Position numbers and translations under genes: made by a program. DNA of 64,000 nt from Chloroflexota bacterium (lineage in GTDB: Bacteria; Chloroflexota; JAHJIN01), in the NCBI GenBank assembly GCA_018823415.1, contig JAHJIN010000295.1, positions 1 through 64,000 of the forward strand, in the 5' to 3' direction. Below the pieces are notes generated by a model. That model saw only the letters and a program-made list of their open reading frames with translations. It had not been told where the DNA came from and did not search any database. Positions 8,132 to 16,032 of the stretch are shown one piece after another (position 1 is the stretch's first letter; the number at the start of each line of letters is the position of its first letter).

Positions 8132-8165
8132 AGGCTGGGTGGAAAAGCGAGCTTCCACCCAGCCT
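8132..8165 (-). terminator. Intercistronic hairpin between phnD and phnC
   Basis: A perfect 13-bp inverted repeat (AGGCTGGGTGGAA with its complement) with an 8-base loop is followed on the minus strand by TTTGTCT. A second imperfect stem-loop lies at about 8180-8216 (GGTGAC..TTTCGC paired with GCGAAA..GTCACC). Together they would let abundant phnD message accumulate while attenuating phnC-phnE, the usual stoichiometry for binding-protein transporters. They fill the 253-base gap between the two genes. Confidence 0.6.
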
Positions 8166-8235
8166 GTTCGACATATGCATGGTGACGGTTTCGCACTGGG
8201 TCGCGAAATCAGTCACCCCCAGTAGACTACCCGTG

Positions 8236-9192
8236 CTACTCGGGCATATATTCCTCGGCCGACTTGCCCATGGCCTTCAATGCCTCGCGGACCACGTCGT
8301 AGCGCGCGTCATTGGATGCGGTAAAGCCGGTGATGTTGTACAGGTCGGCCAGGGCTTGCTTGCCCTCGTCGGTCTGGGCATAGTCCATGATGGCCTGCAC
8401 GATCTTGGCCCGCATGTCGGCCGGAAAGTCCTTGCGGAAGGAGACGGTGTCATTGGGGATGTCATCGGTAAAGCCAATGATCACGATCTCTTTCTCGATG
8501 GCTTCCAGCTCTTTTGCAAAGCCTTCCGGGTCAGCCTTGGCGTCGATAGTGGCCAGGGTGCGCCGGGCGTCACCGATGGTGCCGTCCGGGTAGCGATCGC
8601 TCCAGTAGGTGCAGCCTACGTCGGCCGAACCCTGCTTGACCGCCAGGGCCGCCTGGGGATGGCCGCCGGCAAAGAGCGTCTCGCCGGGCACGATGCCCAT
8701 CTTTGCCAGCAGCGCCGAGGGATAGATAAACCCAGAGGTAGAGCCGGCGTCGGTGTAGGCGATCTTTTTGCCGGCGATGTCCTCGATCTTGGTGAGGCCG
8801 CTGTCTGCCTTGGCGATGAACTGCCCCTTGTAGGTATCTGCGCCATAGCGCACGGTGGTCAGGGATACGTCCACGCCGTATTTGTCATGCGCCACAATGT
8901 ACGCAAAGGTAGCCAGCCAGGCGATGTCGGCCTTGTCGGTGCCCATGGCCTCGATGACGGCGGCATAGCTGGTGGGCACGGCGGTCTCGAACTTGTAGCC
9001 GGTGCGCTCTTCCAGGGCCTTGGCAATGATCTCGCCGCTGGCCAGCACCTTGTCCGCCTCGGCCGAGGGGACAAAGTACATGGTGATGGGGTTACCCTCC
9101 GTGCCCTTGGCCGGCTCCATGCCGGGGCATTGGGCTGCTGGCAGCACCATCGCTACGATCATCAACACTGCGATAAACGCGTACTTTTTCAT
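8236..9192 (-). CDS. phnD: PhnD-type phosphate/phosphonate-binding lipoprotein
   Basis: 318 residues. A short lysine-started signal peptide ends in a lipobox LPAAQC with Cys22 as the predicted lipidated residue. The mature part has the periplasmic-binding fold of the PhnD/PtxB/HtxB family, with DKADIAWLATFAY, DAGSTSGFIYPSALL and ADVGCTYWSD corresponding to ligand-contacting segments. It delivers substrate to the PhnCE importer encoded downstream. The ATG at 9192 is preceded by the strong site AAAGGAGGAG. The exact ligand (phosphate, phosphite or phosphonate) cannot be read from sequence. No C-P lyase genes are in the window. Confidence 0.88.
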   Translation of the reverse strand: MKKYAFIAVLMIVAMVLPAAQCPGMEPAKGTEGNPITMYFVPSAEADKVLASGEIIAKALEERTGYKFETAVPTSYAAVIEAMGTDKADIAWLATFAYIVAHDKYGVDVSLTTVRYGADTYKGQFIAKADSGLTKIEDIAGKKIAYTDAGSTSGFIYPSALLAKMGIVPGETLFAGGHPQAALAVKQGSADVGCTYWSDRYPDGTIGDARRTLATIDAKADPEGFAKELEAIEKEIVIIGFTDDIPNDTVSFRKDFPADMRAKIVQAIMDYAQTDEGKQALADLYNITGFTASNDARYDVVREALKAMGKSAEEYMPE

Positions 9193-9323
9193 GCTTGCAA
9201 CTCCTCCTTTTACGAATCTATGAATATACGAACCACGAATTGCGAGTCAGCCATCACCTCCTTTCCGCAGTCGCGCATCAGTAGAATTTCAAGACGAGAC
9301 ACGTTCCAACCTATCTACTGCCT

Positions 9324-9352
9324 ATCATACATCATTTCGCCCACAAGGTCAA
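9324..9352 (-). promoter_or_regulatory. Sigma70-type promoter of phnD
   Basis: On the minus strand TTGACC (9352-9347) and TATGAT (9329-9324) are separated by 17 bases. The -35 box overlaps the last codons of ctaB. The 5' leader of roughly 120 bases contains ATTCGT-like short repeats and an AAAGGAGGTG followed closely by a 14-codon frame (9254-9210) that stops at the phnD ribosome site. Spacing to that mini-frame's ATG is only two bases, so I do not call it a gene. Confidence 0.6.
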
Positions 9353-10257
9353 GATAGCCAACGATCGAGCACCATCCCCACAAAGAGTAGGGTCAGATGC
9401 GGCCCGGAGAACTTGAACATCCACCAGGCCAGATCACGGGAGGGTTTGAGGAACAGCCACAGGTTGCCGGCCAGGATAAACAGCCCCGAGACCACGGCGA
9501 TGCCCCCATAGACCAGGCCAAAACCGGCCGCCGGCACCAACAGCAGCGAAAAAGGCACCAACAAGAACACCGTGGCCACCGTGCAGCGCATGGCTCTTTC
9601 AAAGCCGATGGTCACCGGCAGCATGGGCACGTTGACCTGCCCATAATCCTTTTCATAATACAGGGCCAGGTTCCAGATGTGATTGGGGATCCACAGCACC
9701 ACCAGCGCCGCCATGAGGATCGGTGTCCACGACCACTCGTTGGTCATGGCGAACCAGCCAAAGACCACCGGTAGCCCGCCGCTGAACCCGCCCAGGATAA
9801 TGTTCCACGATGTGCGCCGCTTGGCGAACAGGCTATACACCACCACATTGTCCAGCAGGCCCAGGAGCATGGCGATAAACGCCCATAGGCCCAGGAATGC
9901 CGCCAGCACCAACGATAATGCGGCCAGGAACAGCCCCCAGATAAGTGCGCCCCGGGCCGGGATCATGCCTTGCGGCAGCGGGCGCTTGCGGGTACGCACC
10001 ATCACCGCGTCAATGTCCCGGTCGATGTAACAGGTGAGGGTGTTGGCCGCCGCGCATCCGGCCGTGATGGCGATGGTCGCCACGAGCAGCCGGTCCCAGG
10101 CCACCGTCGGGCTCCCTGCGGTCGCGGCCACGATCATGGCGACGACGGCGGTGAGGACCAGCAGCCACACCGAGGCCGGCTTGGTGACGCGAATGTAGCC
10201 CATGATGGCGGTGCGAATCGCGGGGACTACAATGCGATCATCTGTGGTGGAAGACAA
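9349..10257 (-). CDS. ctaB: Protoheme IX farnesyltransferase (haem O synthase) CtaB-like
   Basis: 302 residues from TTG 10257, chosen because GGAGGT lies six bases upstream; an ATG at 10296 overlapping the previous stop is the alternative. It is a UbiA-superfamily polytopic membrane protein with about nine helices. The first Asp-rich motif is YIDRDIDAVMVRTRKRPLP and the second is YEKDYGQVNVPMLPV, both diagnostic of CtaB. It transfers a farnesyl group to haem B to make haem O for terminal oxidases. No oxidase genes are in the window. It follows a membrane-anchored methyltransferase gene in the same direction. Confidence 0.88.
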   Translation of the reverse strand: MSSTTDDRIVVPAIRTAIMGYIRVTKPASVWLLVLTAVVAMIVAATAGSPTVAWDRLLVATIAITAGCAAANTLTCYIDRDIDAVMVRTRKRPLPQGMIPARGALIWGLFLAALSLVLAAFLGLWAFIAMLLGLLDNVVVYSLFAKRRTSWNIILGGFSGGLPVVFGWFAMTNEWSWTPILMAALVVLWIPNHIWNLALYYEKDYGQVNVPMLPVTIGFERAMRCTVATVFLLVPFSLLLVPAAGFGLVYGGIAVVSGLFILAGNLWLFLKPSRDLAWWMFKFSGPHLTLLFVGMVLDRWLS

Positions 10258-10292
10258 GCAAGCACCTCCAAAGTTTGATACGTCGCCGGCGC

Positions 10293-10952
10293 TCATCGCC
10301 GGGCCGTGACAAGATCGTACAAGCGGGTCCAGCCATGTCGTTCGACAGAGCGAAAACCCAAGGTTGCCAGGTGCCGACGAAACCAGGCATAGTCGCGGTC
10401 GGCCAGGCGGATGCGGCGTGACAGGCTGAGCACGAGCCGGCCGCCGGGCCGGGTCAATCGAGCCAGGTCGGCCAGGCGTTCTTCGGGCTGCGGCAGCGCA
10501 TCCAGCACGCCCAGGCAAAACACGGTGTCGAACGGGGCTAGGGCGAACGGCAGCGGGTCTCGGGCATCGGCGACCAGAAAAGCCGTGTGCCCGGCGAGAC
10601 CCTGGTCTCGGACCTGCTGCTGCGCGCGTTGGATCAACGGCAGCGACCAATCCAATCCCACAACGTGGCCCTGAAACCCCGGCTTGCCGGCAACGGCCAG
10701 AGGCAGATGGCCGGCTGCGGTGCCTACATCCAGCATGCGCTCCTGGGACGCGATGGGCACTGCGCGTAGAAAGGCATCCCATCGAGCAGTGTCTTCGCTA
10801 GCGGCCAAGGCCCCAGCCAGACGGTCATACAACCAGCGCACCAGCGACTTGCCCAGGTAGCGCCCCTCGGTGAGTACAATAAAGGCAACGGCAGCACCGG
10901 CCAATGACAAGCCGGCACATGTGACCAGGCAAGCGATTTCGAGCAAGCTCAT
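10293..10952 (-). CDS. Membrane-anchored class I SAM-dependent methyltransferase
   Basis: 219 residues. One N-terminal hydrophobic helix (3-27) is followed by a Rossmann methyltransferase. The SAM-binding motif MLDVGTAAGHLPLA is near residue 75, the acidic VVGLDWS follows, then DARDPLPF and FDTVFCLGVLDALPQ. The substrate is unknown; the anchor suggests a lipid, quinone or haem-related compound. Its stop overlaps an ATG in the ctaB frame by four bases, and it is 10 bases from the pseudokinase gene, so these are co-transcribed. Confidence 0.8.
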   Translation of the reverse strand: MSLLEIACLVTCAGLSLAGAAVAFIVLTEGRYLGKSLVRWLYDRLAGALAASEDTARWDAFLRAVPIASQERMLDVGTAAGHLPLAVAGKPGFQGHVVGLDWSLPLIQRAQQQVRDQGLAGHTAFLVADARDPLPFALAPFDTVFCLGVLDALPQPEERLADLARLTRPGGRLVLSLSRRIRLADRDYAWFRRHLATLGFRSVERHGWTRLYDLVTARR

Positions 10953-10962
10953 CTTGTTTCCA

Positions 10963-12939
10963 TCAACGCGCGCGCCAGTCCACGACGGCCATTTGCTCGA
11001 ATTTGAGCTCGACCAGCGGCGACCACGCGCTGGTGCGATTTTTCAGTTTCAGATAATAGCCGCCGGGGCTGGTGGTGAAATCGTACCAGCCACCGGGGCC
11101 GGTGGCCGTGGTCAGCAACCATTGCTTGTTCGAGTTATACAGTTCGACCCACACGCCGGCCTCGCCTTGGCCGGCGGCGTTGAATATGCGGCCCCGGATT
11201 GCACAGCCGGGAAAGGCCTGGGGACCGCCATACGTGGCCCGATAGGTGCGCGCCACCGGGGCGGACGTGTTGGTGGGGGCCGGCGTAGCCGTGCTGGACA
11301 CCGTGGGCGACACCACCGCGCCGGGCGTGGCCGTGACGAACAACGGAGTTGCCGTGCCGTTGGAGGCGGGCATCAACAGCGGGCCGGCGTTCAGCAGCAC
11401 AGACCCGATCCCGGCCACCAGGCACACGGCCAGCAGTATCGCGCCGACAACAGCCGCGCCAACGCCCAGGCGCCTGCGAGCAGCAGGGTCCTGGCGCAAA
11501 CGCTCCACCGGCGACGGGCGCGGTGGTTTGGGTGGCGGGGGCGGCGGCGGCACATACCAGGCATTGTCCAGGGCACGCGGCACAATGGCCACCGATTCCA
11601 GCCGCTCGGCAGGGTCTTTGGCCAGCGCCCGGCGCAGCGCGATGTCAATCTCGACCGGCAGATCGGGGGCGCGGCTCCGCACCGAGGGGGGCGTGTCTTC
11701 CAGTTGCTGGACCAGCACGTCGGCCGGCGTCTCGCCCATGAACGGCGGCCGGCCCGTGATCAGCTCGTAGGCGATGATGCCCAGGGCATAGACGTCGGCG
11801 GCTGGCGTGGCCGGGCCGCCGCGAATCTGTTCCGGGGCCAGGTAGGCCGGCGTTCCCTGTACCTGCTGGATGCCGGCCAGCGCCGGGCGCTCCGAGGCCA
11901 CCGGGGTCATGGCCGCCAGGCTCACGTCTGTCAGTACCGCCAGCCCTTCAGCCGACAGGATCACATTGTTGGGCGTGAGGTTGCCGTGGGCCAGGCCGTG
12001 CTCGTGGAGCACCATCAGCGCCCGCGCGATCTGATCCAGCAGCCGCAGCACCTCGCGGCGCGAAAAGGGGGCCTCGTCCTGTACGGCGGCGTCGATGAGG
12101 TCGCGCAAGGTGCGCCCCCGGACGTGGCGCACGAACAGATACCACCAGCCGGCAAACTCGCCCGCGGCCAGGGGTGTGGCAATGACCGGGCTATTCAATT
12201 CGAATAGCTTGGGGGCGTTCTCGCGAAAGCGGATCAGGGGAGTGGGATCTTGTTTCACCCCGGGCTTGAACACCTTGACCGCCACCGGCTGCTCGTTGAA
12301 TATGTCGCGGGCCATAAAGACCCAGGCCAGCGGGCCATCGCCGATGGGCGGCGCCACCTGGCAGCGGCCCAGCAGCTTGCCCACCAGCCCATCAGGCAGA
12401 TCGGCCACGCGGTCCATCTTCCAGATAGCCGTGAGGCGTTGTCGCACCCCGGCGGACGAGGCCGGCCGAAAGGCCGGGTCCTTGTCCAGCAGGCTCAGGA
12501 GCAGGATGAGCAGGTCAAGGTCCAGATCGGGGGCATGGAGACGTGGATCGGGAACGGGTGCGTCCAACTGACGCTCGCGCAACGCCGCCGGGTCGGGGGC
12601 CACAAATGGCGGCCGGCGCGTGAGCAGCTCGTAGAGCAGCAAGCCATAGGCATACAGGTCGGTCTGGGGAGTGATGGGGGCGCCGCGCAGGTGGTCCGGC
12701 GTCTCATACTGCGGGTCGGCCGGGACCGGCCGTTCGGCCAGCGAGATGTGGTCCGTGAGCAGCACGTCCTGGGGCGCCAGGCGGCCGCGCACCCGGCCCT
12801 GCATACCCGCAGGTTTCTGCGCGTGGGCACGTTCCAGCGCCTGGATCAGGCCCAACGCCACATACGTGACCTGGATGGGCTCCAACGGCCGGGTTTCCAT
12901 CAGATCGGCCAGAGTCAGCACTTCTGTCACGCGCGTCAC
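10963..12939 (-). CDS. Tandem pseudokinase with TM and extracytoplasmic carboxypeptidase-regulatory-like domain
   Basis: 658 residues. The second kinase-like domain (about 188-455) retains the ATP-anchoring AVKVF lysine (Lys222) and TDV (Asp338, the DFG position). Its catalytic loop reads HGNLTPNN, so the HRD aspartate is Asn320 and the following Lys is Thr322. The first domain (about 15-170) looks like a C-lobe only, with RLAPQDVLL in place of the catalytic loop. A Pro-rich linker, one TM (about 495-520) and a Thr/Pro stalk lead to an external beta-sandwich (CAIRGRIFNAAG, PGGWYDFTTSPGGYYLKL). I infer a signalling scaffold rather than an active Ser/Thr kinase. The start is GTG 12939; GTG 12930 is possible. 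Confidence 0.82.
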   Translation of the reverse strand: MTRVTEVLTLADLMETRPLEPIQVTYVALGLIQALERAHAQKPAGMQGRVRGRLAPQDVLLTDHISLAERPVPADPQYETPDHLRGAPITPQTDLYAYGLLLYELLTRRPPFVAPDPAALRERQLDAPVPDPRLHAPDLDLDLLILLLSLLDKDPAFRPASSAGVRQRLTAIWKMDRVADLPDGLVGKLLGRCQVAPPIGDGPLAWVFMARDIFNEQPVAVKVFKPGVKQDPTPLIRFRENAPKLFELNSPVIATPLAAGEFAGWWYLFVRHVRGRTLRDLIDAAVQDEAPFSRREVLRLLDQIARALMVLHEHGLAHGNLTPNNVILSAEGLAVLTDVSLAAMTPVASERPALAGIQQVQGTPAYLAPEQIRGGPATPAADVYALGIIAYELITGRPPFMGETPADVLVQQLEDTPPSVRSRAPDLPVEIDIALRRALAKDPAERLESVAIVPRALDNAWYVPPPPPPPKPPRPSPVERLRQDPAARRRLGVGAAVVGAILLAVCLVAGIGSVLLNAGPLLMPASNGTATPLFVTATPGAVVSPTVSSTATPAPTNTSAPVARTYRATYGGPQAFPGCAIRGRIFNAAGQGEAGVWVELYNSNKQWLLTTATGPGGWYDFTTSPGGYYLKLKNRTSAWSPLVELKFEQMAVVDWRAR

Positions 12940-12956
12940 CTCATCGACTCGTCAAA

Positions 12957-13517
12957 TCACGCCAGCAGCCGCTTCATGAACAGAGCCATCTCGCCCGCCG
13001 GAAAATCGTCGTTGGTATAGTACGACAGGTCCACGCTGTCCAGGGTAAAACCGACTCGCCGGTAAAACCGGATGGCCGGGACGTTGGTGTTTTGGGTCTC
13101 GCAGACGATGATCCGCAAATCGGCGGCGCGGCCCTGATCCGCCAGCGCCTCCATCAAGCGGTGCCCAATGCCCCGGCCCCGATGCGTGTCGACGACGTGA
13201 AAATCCCAGACCCACAGGCTGCGGTTCCACACCCAGGGCTCGGCAATCGCCACACCCACTAGCCGGTCAGCGTCATACGCGCCCCAGCAAAAGCCGGCCG
13301 GCAGCAAACCGACATAGCGCTGCACGGTCTCGTCGTCCAGGTGGTCATACGTTTTGACATAGGGTGCGTCAAACTGGACGAGCTGGAGCGTGATGGCCGC
13401 ATGGTCGTCTGTTTCGACCCGGGTCACGGCGTATTTAGCCGGCGACGTATAGCCGGTGATAACGCGGCGCAGGTCGGCCGGGTCCAGGTGAGTCAAGGCG
13501 CGAATCGCAATGGTCAT
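12957..13517 (-). CDS. GNAT-family N-acetyltransferase
   Basis: 186 residues forming one GNAT domain. Motif A is VVDTHRGRGIGHRLMEALADQGR (acetyl-CoA pyrophosphate loop RGRGIG), followed by ICETQNTNVPAIRFYRRVGF. Substrate unknown. The ATG overlaps the stop of the upstream GT39-like gene by four bases, so it is translationally coupled with it. Confidence 0.85.
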   Translation of the reverse strand: MTIAIRALTHLDPADLRRVITGYTSPAKYAVTRVETDDHAAITLQLVQFDAPYVKTYDHLDDETVQRYVGLLPAGFCWGAYDADRLVGVAIAEPWVWNRSLWVWDFHVVDTHRGRGIGHRLMEALADQGRAADLRIIVCETQNTNVPAIRFYRRVGFTLDSVDLSYYTNDDFPAGEMALFMKRLLA

Positions 13518-15097
13518 GGGGCCAGCGACCAGTCATTGCGCCGATACACGTTCAGAAAAGCCCGCAGCGCCGGATCGTCCGTCCAGGCATAATCGGTTAA
13601 CGTGTACTCGGTGGAACTGTCCAGCAGCGGCCCATAGACGATGACCAGGTCCGGCTGCTGGGCCATGATGTAAGGAAAATCAAACTTTTCGTGGCCGGGC
13701 GTGCCTTGGCCCATGCCGGGCACCTTCATGTGAGCCGTGTGCTTGTCGTTGATGCCAAACATGTCCAGCGTGCGCAGGTTGGAGAAATAGGGCACCTGGC
13801 CGGCCGCGTCCACCGCGATATACGTGTCGGCCGAGGCATGCGTCTTGAGCCATTGGCCAAAGGCCACCCGGGCCCGGGTGGCGGTGGCTGCCTGAAACCG
13901 CTGCACGAACAGCTCGTCCTCGCCGTGGACGGACGAGGCGTCATACAGCGCGAACAGACCGGCGGTTAACAGGAGCACGCCAATAGCCCCCACCACCCAA
14001 ACTGCGCGCCGGTCCGCCGTCACCCGGCGCAACAGCGCCAGCGCCAGTTCGGCCAGGCGCACCAGCCCGGCGGCGGCCAACAGGTAGATCAGGGGCAAAA
14101 TCGGCGCGAAAAAGCGGCCCACGCTCCAGTCGCCGCCCACATAGACAATGTACGCGCCATAGACCACCAGCACCAGCGCGGCATACGTGGTCCAGAGCGA
14201 CACGCGCCGCCGCAAAAAGGCGGCCAGCGGTGCCAACAAGACGAGCCAGCCTCGGTGCACGTTCACAAACGTCTCCAGGTGCCGCCAGCCCCGACTGTTC
14301 TGCGCCTCGGTGTTTTCCAGCGTGACCTTGGCGTAAAAGGTGTTGGGTAGCAGTTGCCCATAGTAGCGATAGCGCCAGAGGAAATACGGCGCAAAGAGAG
14401 CCAGGAACCCCAGGATGCGAGCCATGTCGGCCCAGTTGACAGCGGCGGCCAGCCAGCTCCGCTCGCGGCGCAGGTCGGCCAGGCGGACGAGCACCTGATG
14501 GACCACGGTCAGGCCAAAGACCAGCAAGCCCTCGGGCCGGGTCATGGCGGCCAGGGCCAGGAAAACGCCCGACAGGACGCCCGGCCGGCCGGCGCGCCGG
14601 TTCTCCCACAGATACGCCGTGGCCCCGGCCAGCAGCCATAACCCAAAGAACGCCGTCTCCATGCCGCTGACGCTCCACAGCGCAAACGAGCCGTCCACTG
14701 CCAAGAGCAGCGCGGCAATGCCGGCCACGATGGGCCGCTCGTCGGTCTGCCGGATGAACGCATAGACCAGGAGCAGCGTGATCAGGGCGCACAAGGCCCC
14801 CAATGCCATCCCGATCTGGCCCATCGCGTCCCCGGCGCCCAGGGCCAGGATCGGCACGCTGGCGATGGTCCACAAAAAGTTGGTATAGCCTTCCACCCGC
14901 TCGCCGGGGTTGAACACCAGGCCGTGGCCCTGCACCACGTTCTGGGCATAGCGCCACGAGATATAGGCGTCGTCCACGGCGTCGCGGCCCAGGGCATCAT
15001 AATAGTGCCACTGGTGCGCCGCGAGCAGAACCAGCGCCAGCAGGATAGCCAGCCAGACCCAGGTTTTCGGATTGCGCGAGATTTCAGCCAAACGCAC
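13514..15097 (-). CDS. GT39/ArnT-like polytopic glycosyltransferase
   Basis: 527 residues with about ten transmembrane helices. After the first helix comes DAVDDAYISWRYAQN, the acidic first-loop motif of GT-C enzymes, then NPGERVEGYTNFLW, common in Chloroflexota and actinobacterial arabinofuranosyl/mannosyltransferase-like proteins. The C-terminal 120 residues are extracytoplasmic and include SADTYIAVDAAGQVPYF. It probably moves a sugar from a polyprenyl phosphate donor onto a surface acceptor. The start is GTG 15097 with AAGGAT upstream. Confidence 0.75.
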   Translation of the reverse strand: MRLAEISRNPKTWVWLAILLALVLLAAHQWHYYDALGRDAVDDAYISWRYAQNVVQGHGLVFNPGERVEGYTNFLWTIASVPILALGAGDAMGQIGMALGALCALITLLLVYAFIRQTDERPIVAGIAALLLAVDGSFALWSVSGMETAFFGLWLLAGATAYLWENRRAGRPGVLSGVFLALAAMTRPEGLLVFGLTVVHQVLVRLADLRRERSWLAAAVNWADMARILGFLALFAPYFLWRYRYYGQLLPNTFYAKVTLENTEAQNSRGWRHLETFVNVHRGWLVLLAPLAAFLRRRVSLWTTYAALVLVVYGAYIVYVGGDWSVGRFFAPILPLIYLLAAAGLVRLAELALALLRRVTADRRAVWVVGAIGVLLLTAGLFALYDASSVHGEDELFVQRFQAATATRARVAFGQWLKTHASADTYIAVDAAGQVPYFSNLRTLDMFGINDKHTAHMKVPGMGQGTPGHEKFDFPYIMAQQPDLVIVYGPLLDSSTEYTLTDYAWTDDPALRAFLNVYRRNDWSLAP

Positions 15098-15120
15098 GGT
15101 TTATCCTTCCGGTTCGTAAA

Positions 15121-15165
15121 GCGTAGCGCGGGCAGCGAAAATGGGCACGCGCCACGCGCTACGCT
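15121..15165. repeat. Inverted repeat GCGTAGCGCG / CGCGCTACGC
   Basis: A perfect 10-bp inverted repeat with a 25-base loop lies between queH and the GT39-like gene. The right arm includes the queH stop codon. It can act as a transcription end for queH or be a dispersed palindromic repeat; no T-run follows it. Confidence 0.45.
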
Positions 15166-15878
15166 CCCCGCTCCACGGCACTAGAGGCGCAGCCACAATA
15201 TTGCTGCCGGTACAACCCATACTCCCGGGTCAGCCGGCCCCGCTCGCCCCAGCCCCGGCGAAAATTCTCGAAATAGAACGCCACGCCGTGCTCCTGAGCC
15301 ATCTCGGTCCCCACGCCCCGAATGAGGTCCTGGTCCTGGTACGGGCTGATGAGCAGCGTGGTGGTAAAGGCATCGAACCCCTGGGCGCCGGCGACCTGTG
15401 CGGCCCGGCCCAGGCGCAGCCGGTAGCACGCCTCACACCGGCCGGGGCGTGCCGGGCAGCGCGTGATGGCACGCTCGTACTCGTCGGCCGGATAGCCGGG
15501 CACCTCGGTCACGGTCAGGTCCACCCGGTCCGCGAACCGGCGCATGGAGGCCCGGCGCAGATCGTGCTCGGCGGCCGGGGCAATGTTGGGATTGTACCAC
15601 AACGCCGCCACGGCAAATCCCTCATTCCGCAACCGGCCCACGGTATAGGTGGCGCACGGCGCGCAGCAGGCATGCAGGAGCAGGCGTTGGCCGGTGCCAG
15701 CCGACGGTTCGGCAGCCGGCGGCGCTGGCAGCTCGACGATGTGCAGCAGCCGGATGATCAGCGGATCCTCGCAGACGAGCGTGGCCCGGCCGGTGGCCAC
15801 CAATCGGCGCGCCCGGGCCGCGCCGGTCGGCGAAAGCGCCTGCCCTGTGGCGTCCAGCACCATCGCGCGTTCGTCCAT
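15159..15878 (-). CDS. queH: Epoxyqueuosine reductase QueH with RRXRR-like N-terminal domain
   Basis: 239 residues from ATG 15878, preceded by GGAGG. The C-terminal two thirds are QueH: HACCAPC (Cys71, 72, 75), GRCEACYRLRL and YCGC supply the cysteines for the iron-sulfur cluster and metal site. QueH reduces epoxyqueuosine to queuosine in tRNA. Residues 6-45 (VLDATGQALSPTGAARARR, then LVATGRATLVCEDPLIIRL) match the pattern VLDxxGxPLxPxxxARARxLL..GrAxV of RRXRR domains, known as the N-terminal module of HNH/IscB-type proteins. The family usually has 180-220 residues without it. QueH itself is sure; the fused domain is a pattern-based call. Confidence 0.85.
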   Translation of the reverse strand: MDERAMVLDATGQALSPTGAARARRLVATGRATLVCEDPLIIRLLHIVELPAPPAAEPSAGTGQRLLLHACCAPCATYTVGRLRNEGFAVAALWYNPNIAPAAEHDLRRASMRRFADRVDLTVTEVPGYPADEYERAITRCPARPGRCEACYRLRLGRAAQVAGAQGFDAFTTTLLISPYQDQDLIRGVGTEMAQEHGVAFYFENFRRGWGERGRLTREYGLYRQQYCGCASSAVERGA

Positions 15879-15954
15879 GCTTCCTCCAGCGTACAAGGCT
15901 ATTCTACACGAAATTGGCCCGGCCTTCAAGCCTCTACCAAATCGCCAGGATGTA

Positions 15955-15963
15955 TGGTACAAT
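15955..15963 (+). promoter_or_regulatory. Probable extended -10 promoter of galE
   Basis: TGGTACAAT, an extended -10 element, lies about 70 bases before galE. No convincing -35 box precedes it. The same ATGGTACAAT decamer recurs at 23711-23720 before the ABC exporter gene, where a good -35 is present. Confidence 0.4.
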
Positions 15964-16032
15964 ATTCAGCAGTTAGCGCCGTGCCTACCGACGAATCGGG
16001 GCCGGCTCGCTGAGAATTCGCGCAGGAGGTAC

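Noticed and set aside
9210-9254. 14-codon leader peptide before phnD
   Set aside because: Its AAAGGAGG lies only two bases from the ATG and the coding text is made of ATTCGT-type intergenic repeats; recorded under the promoter entry only.
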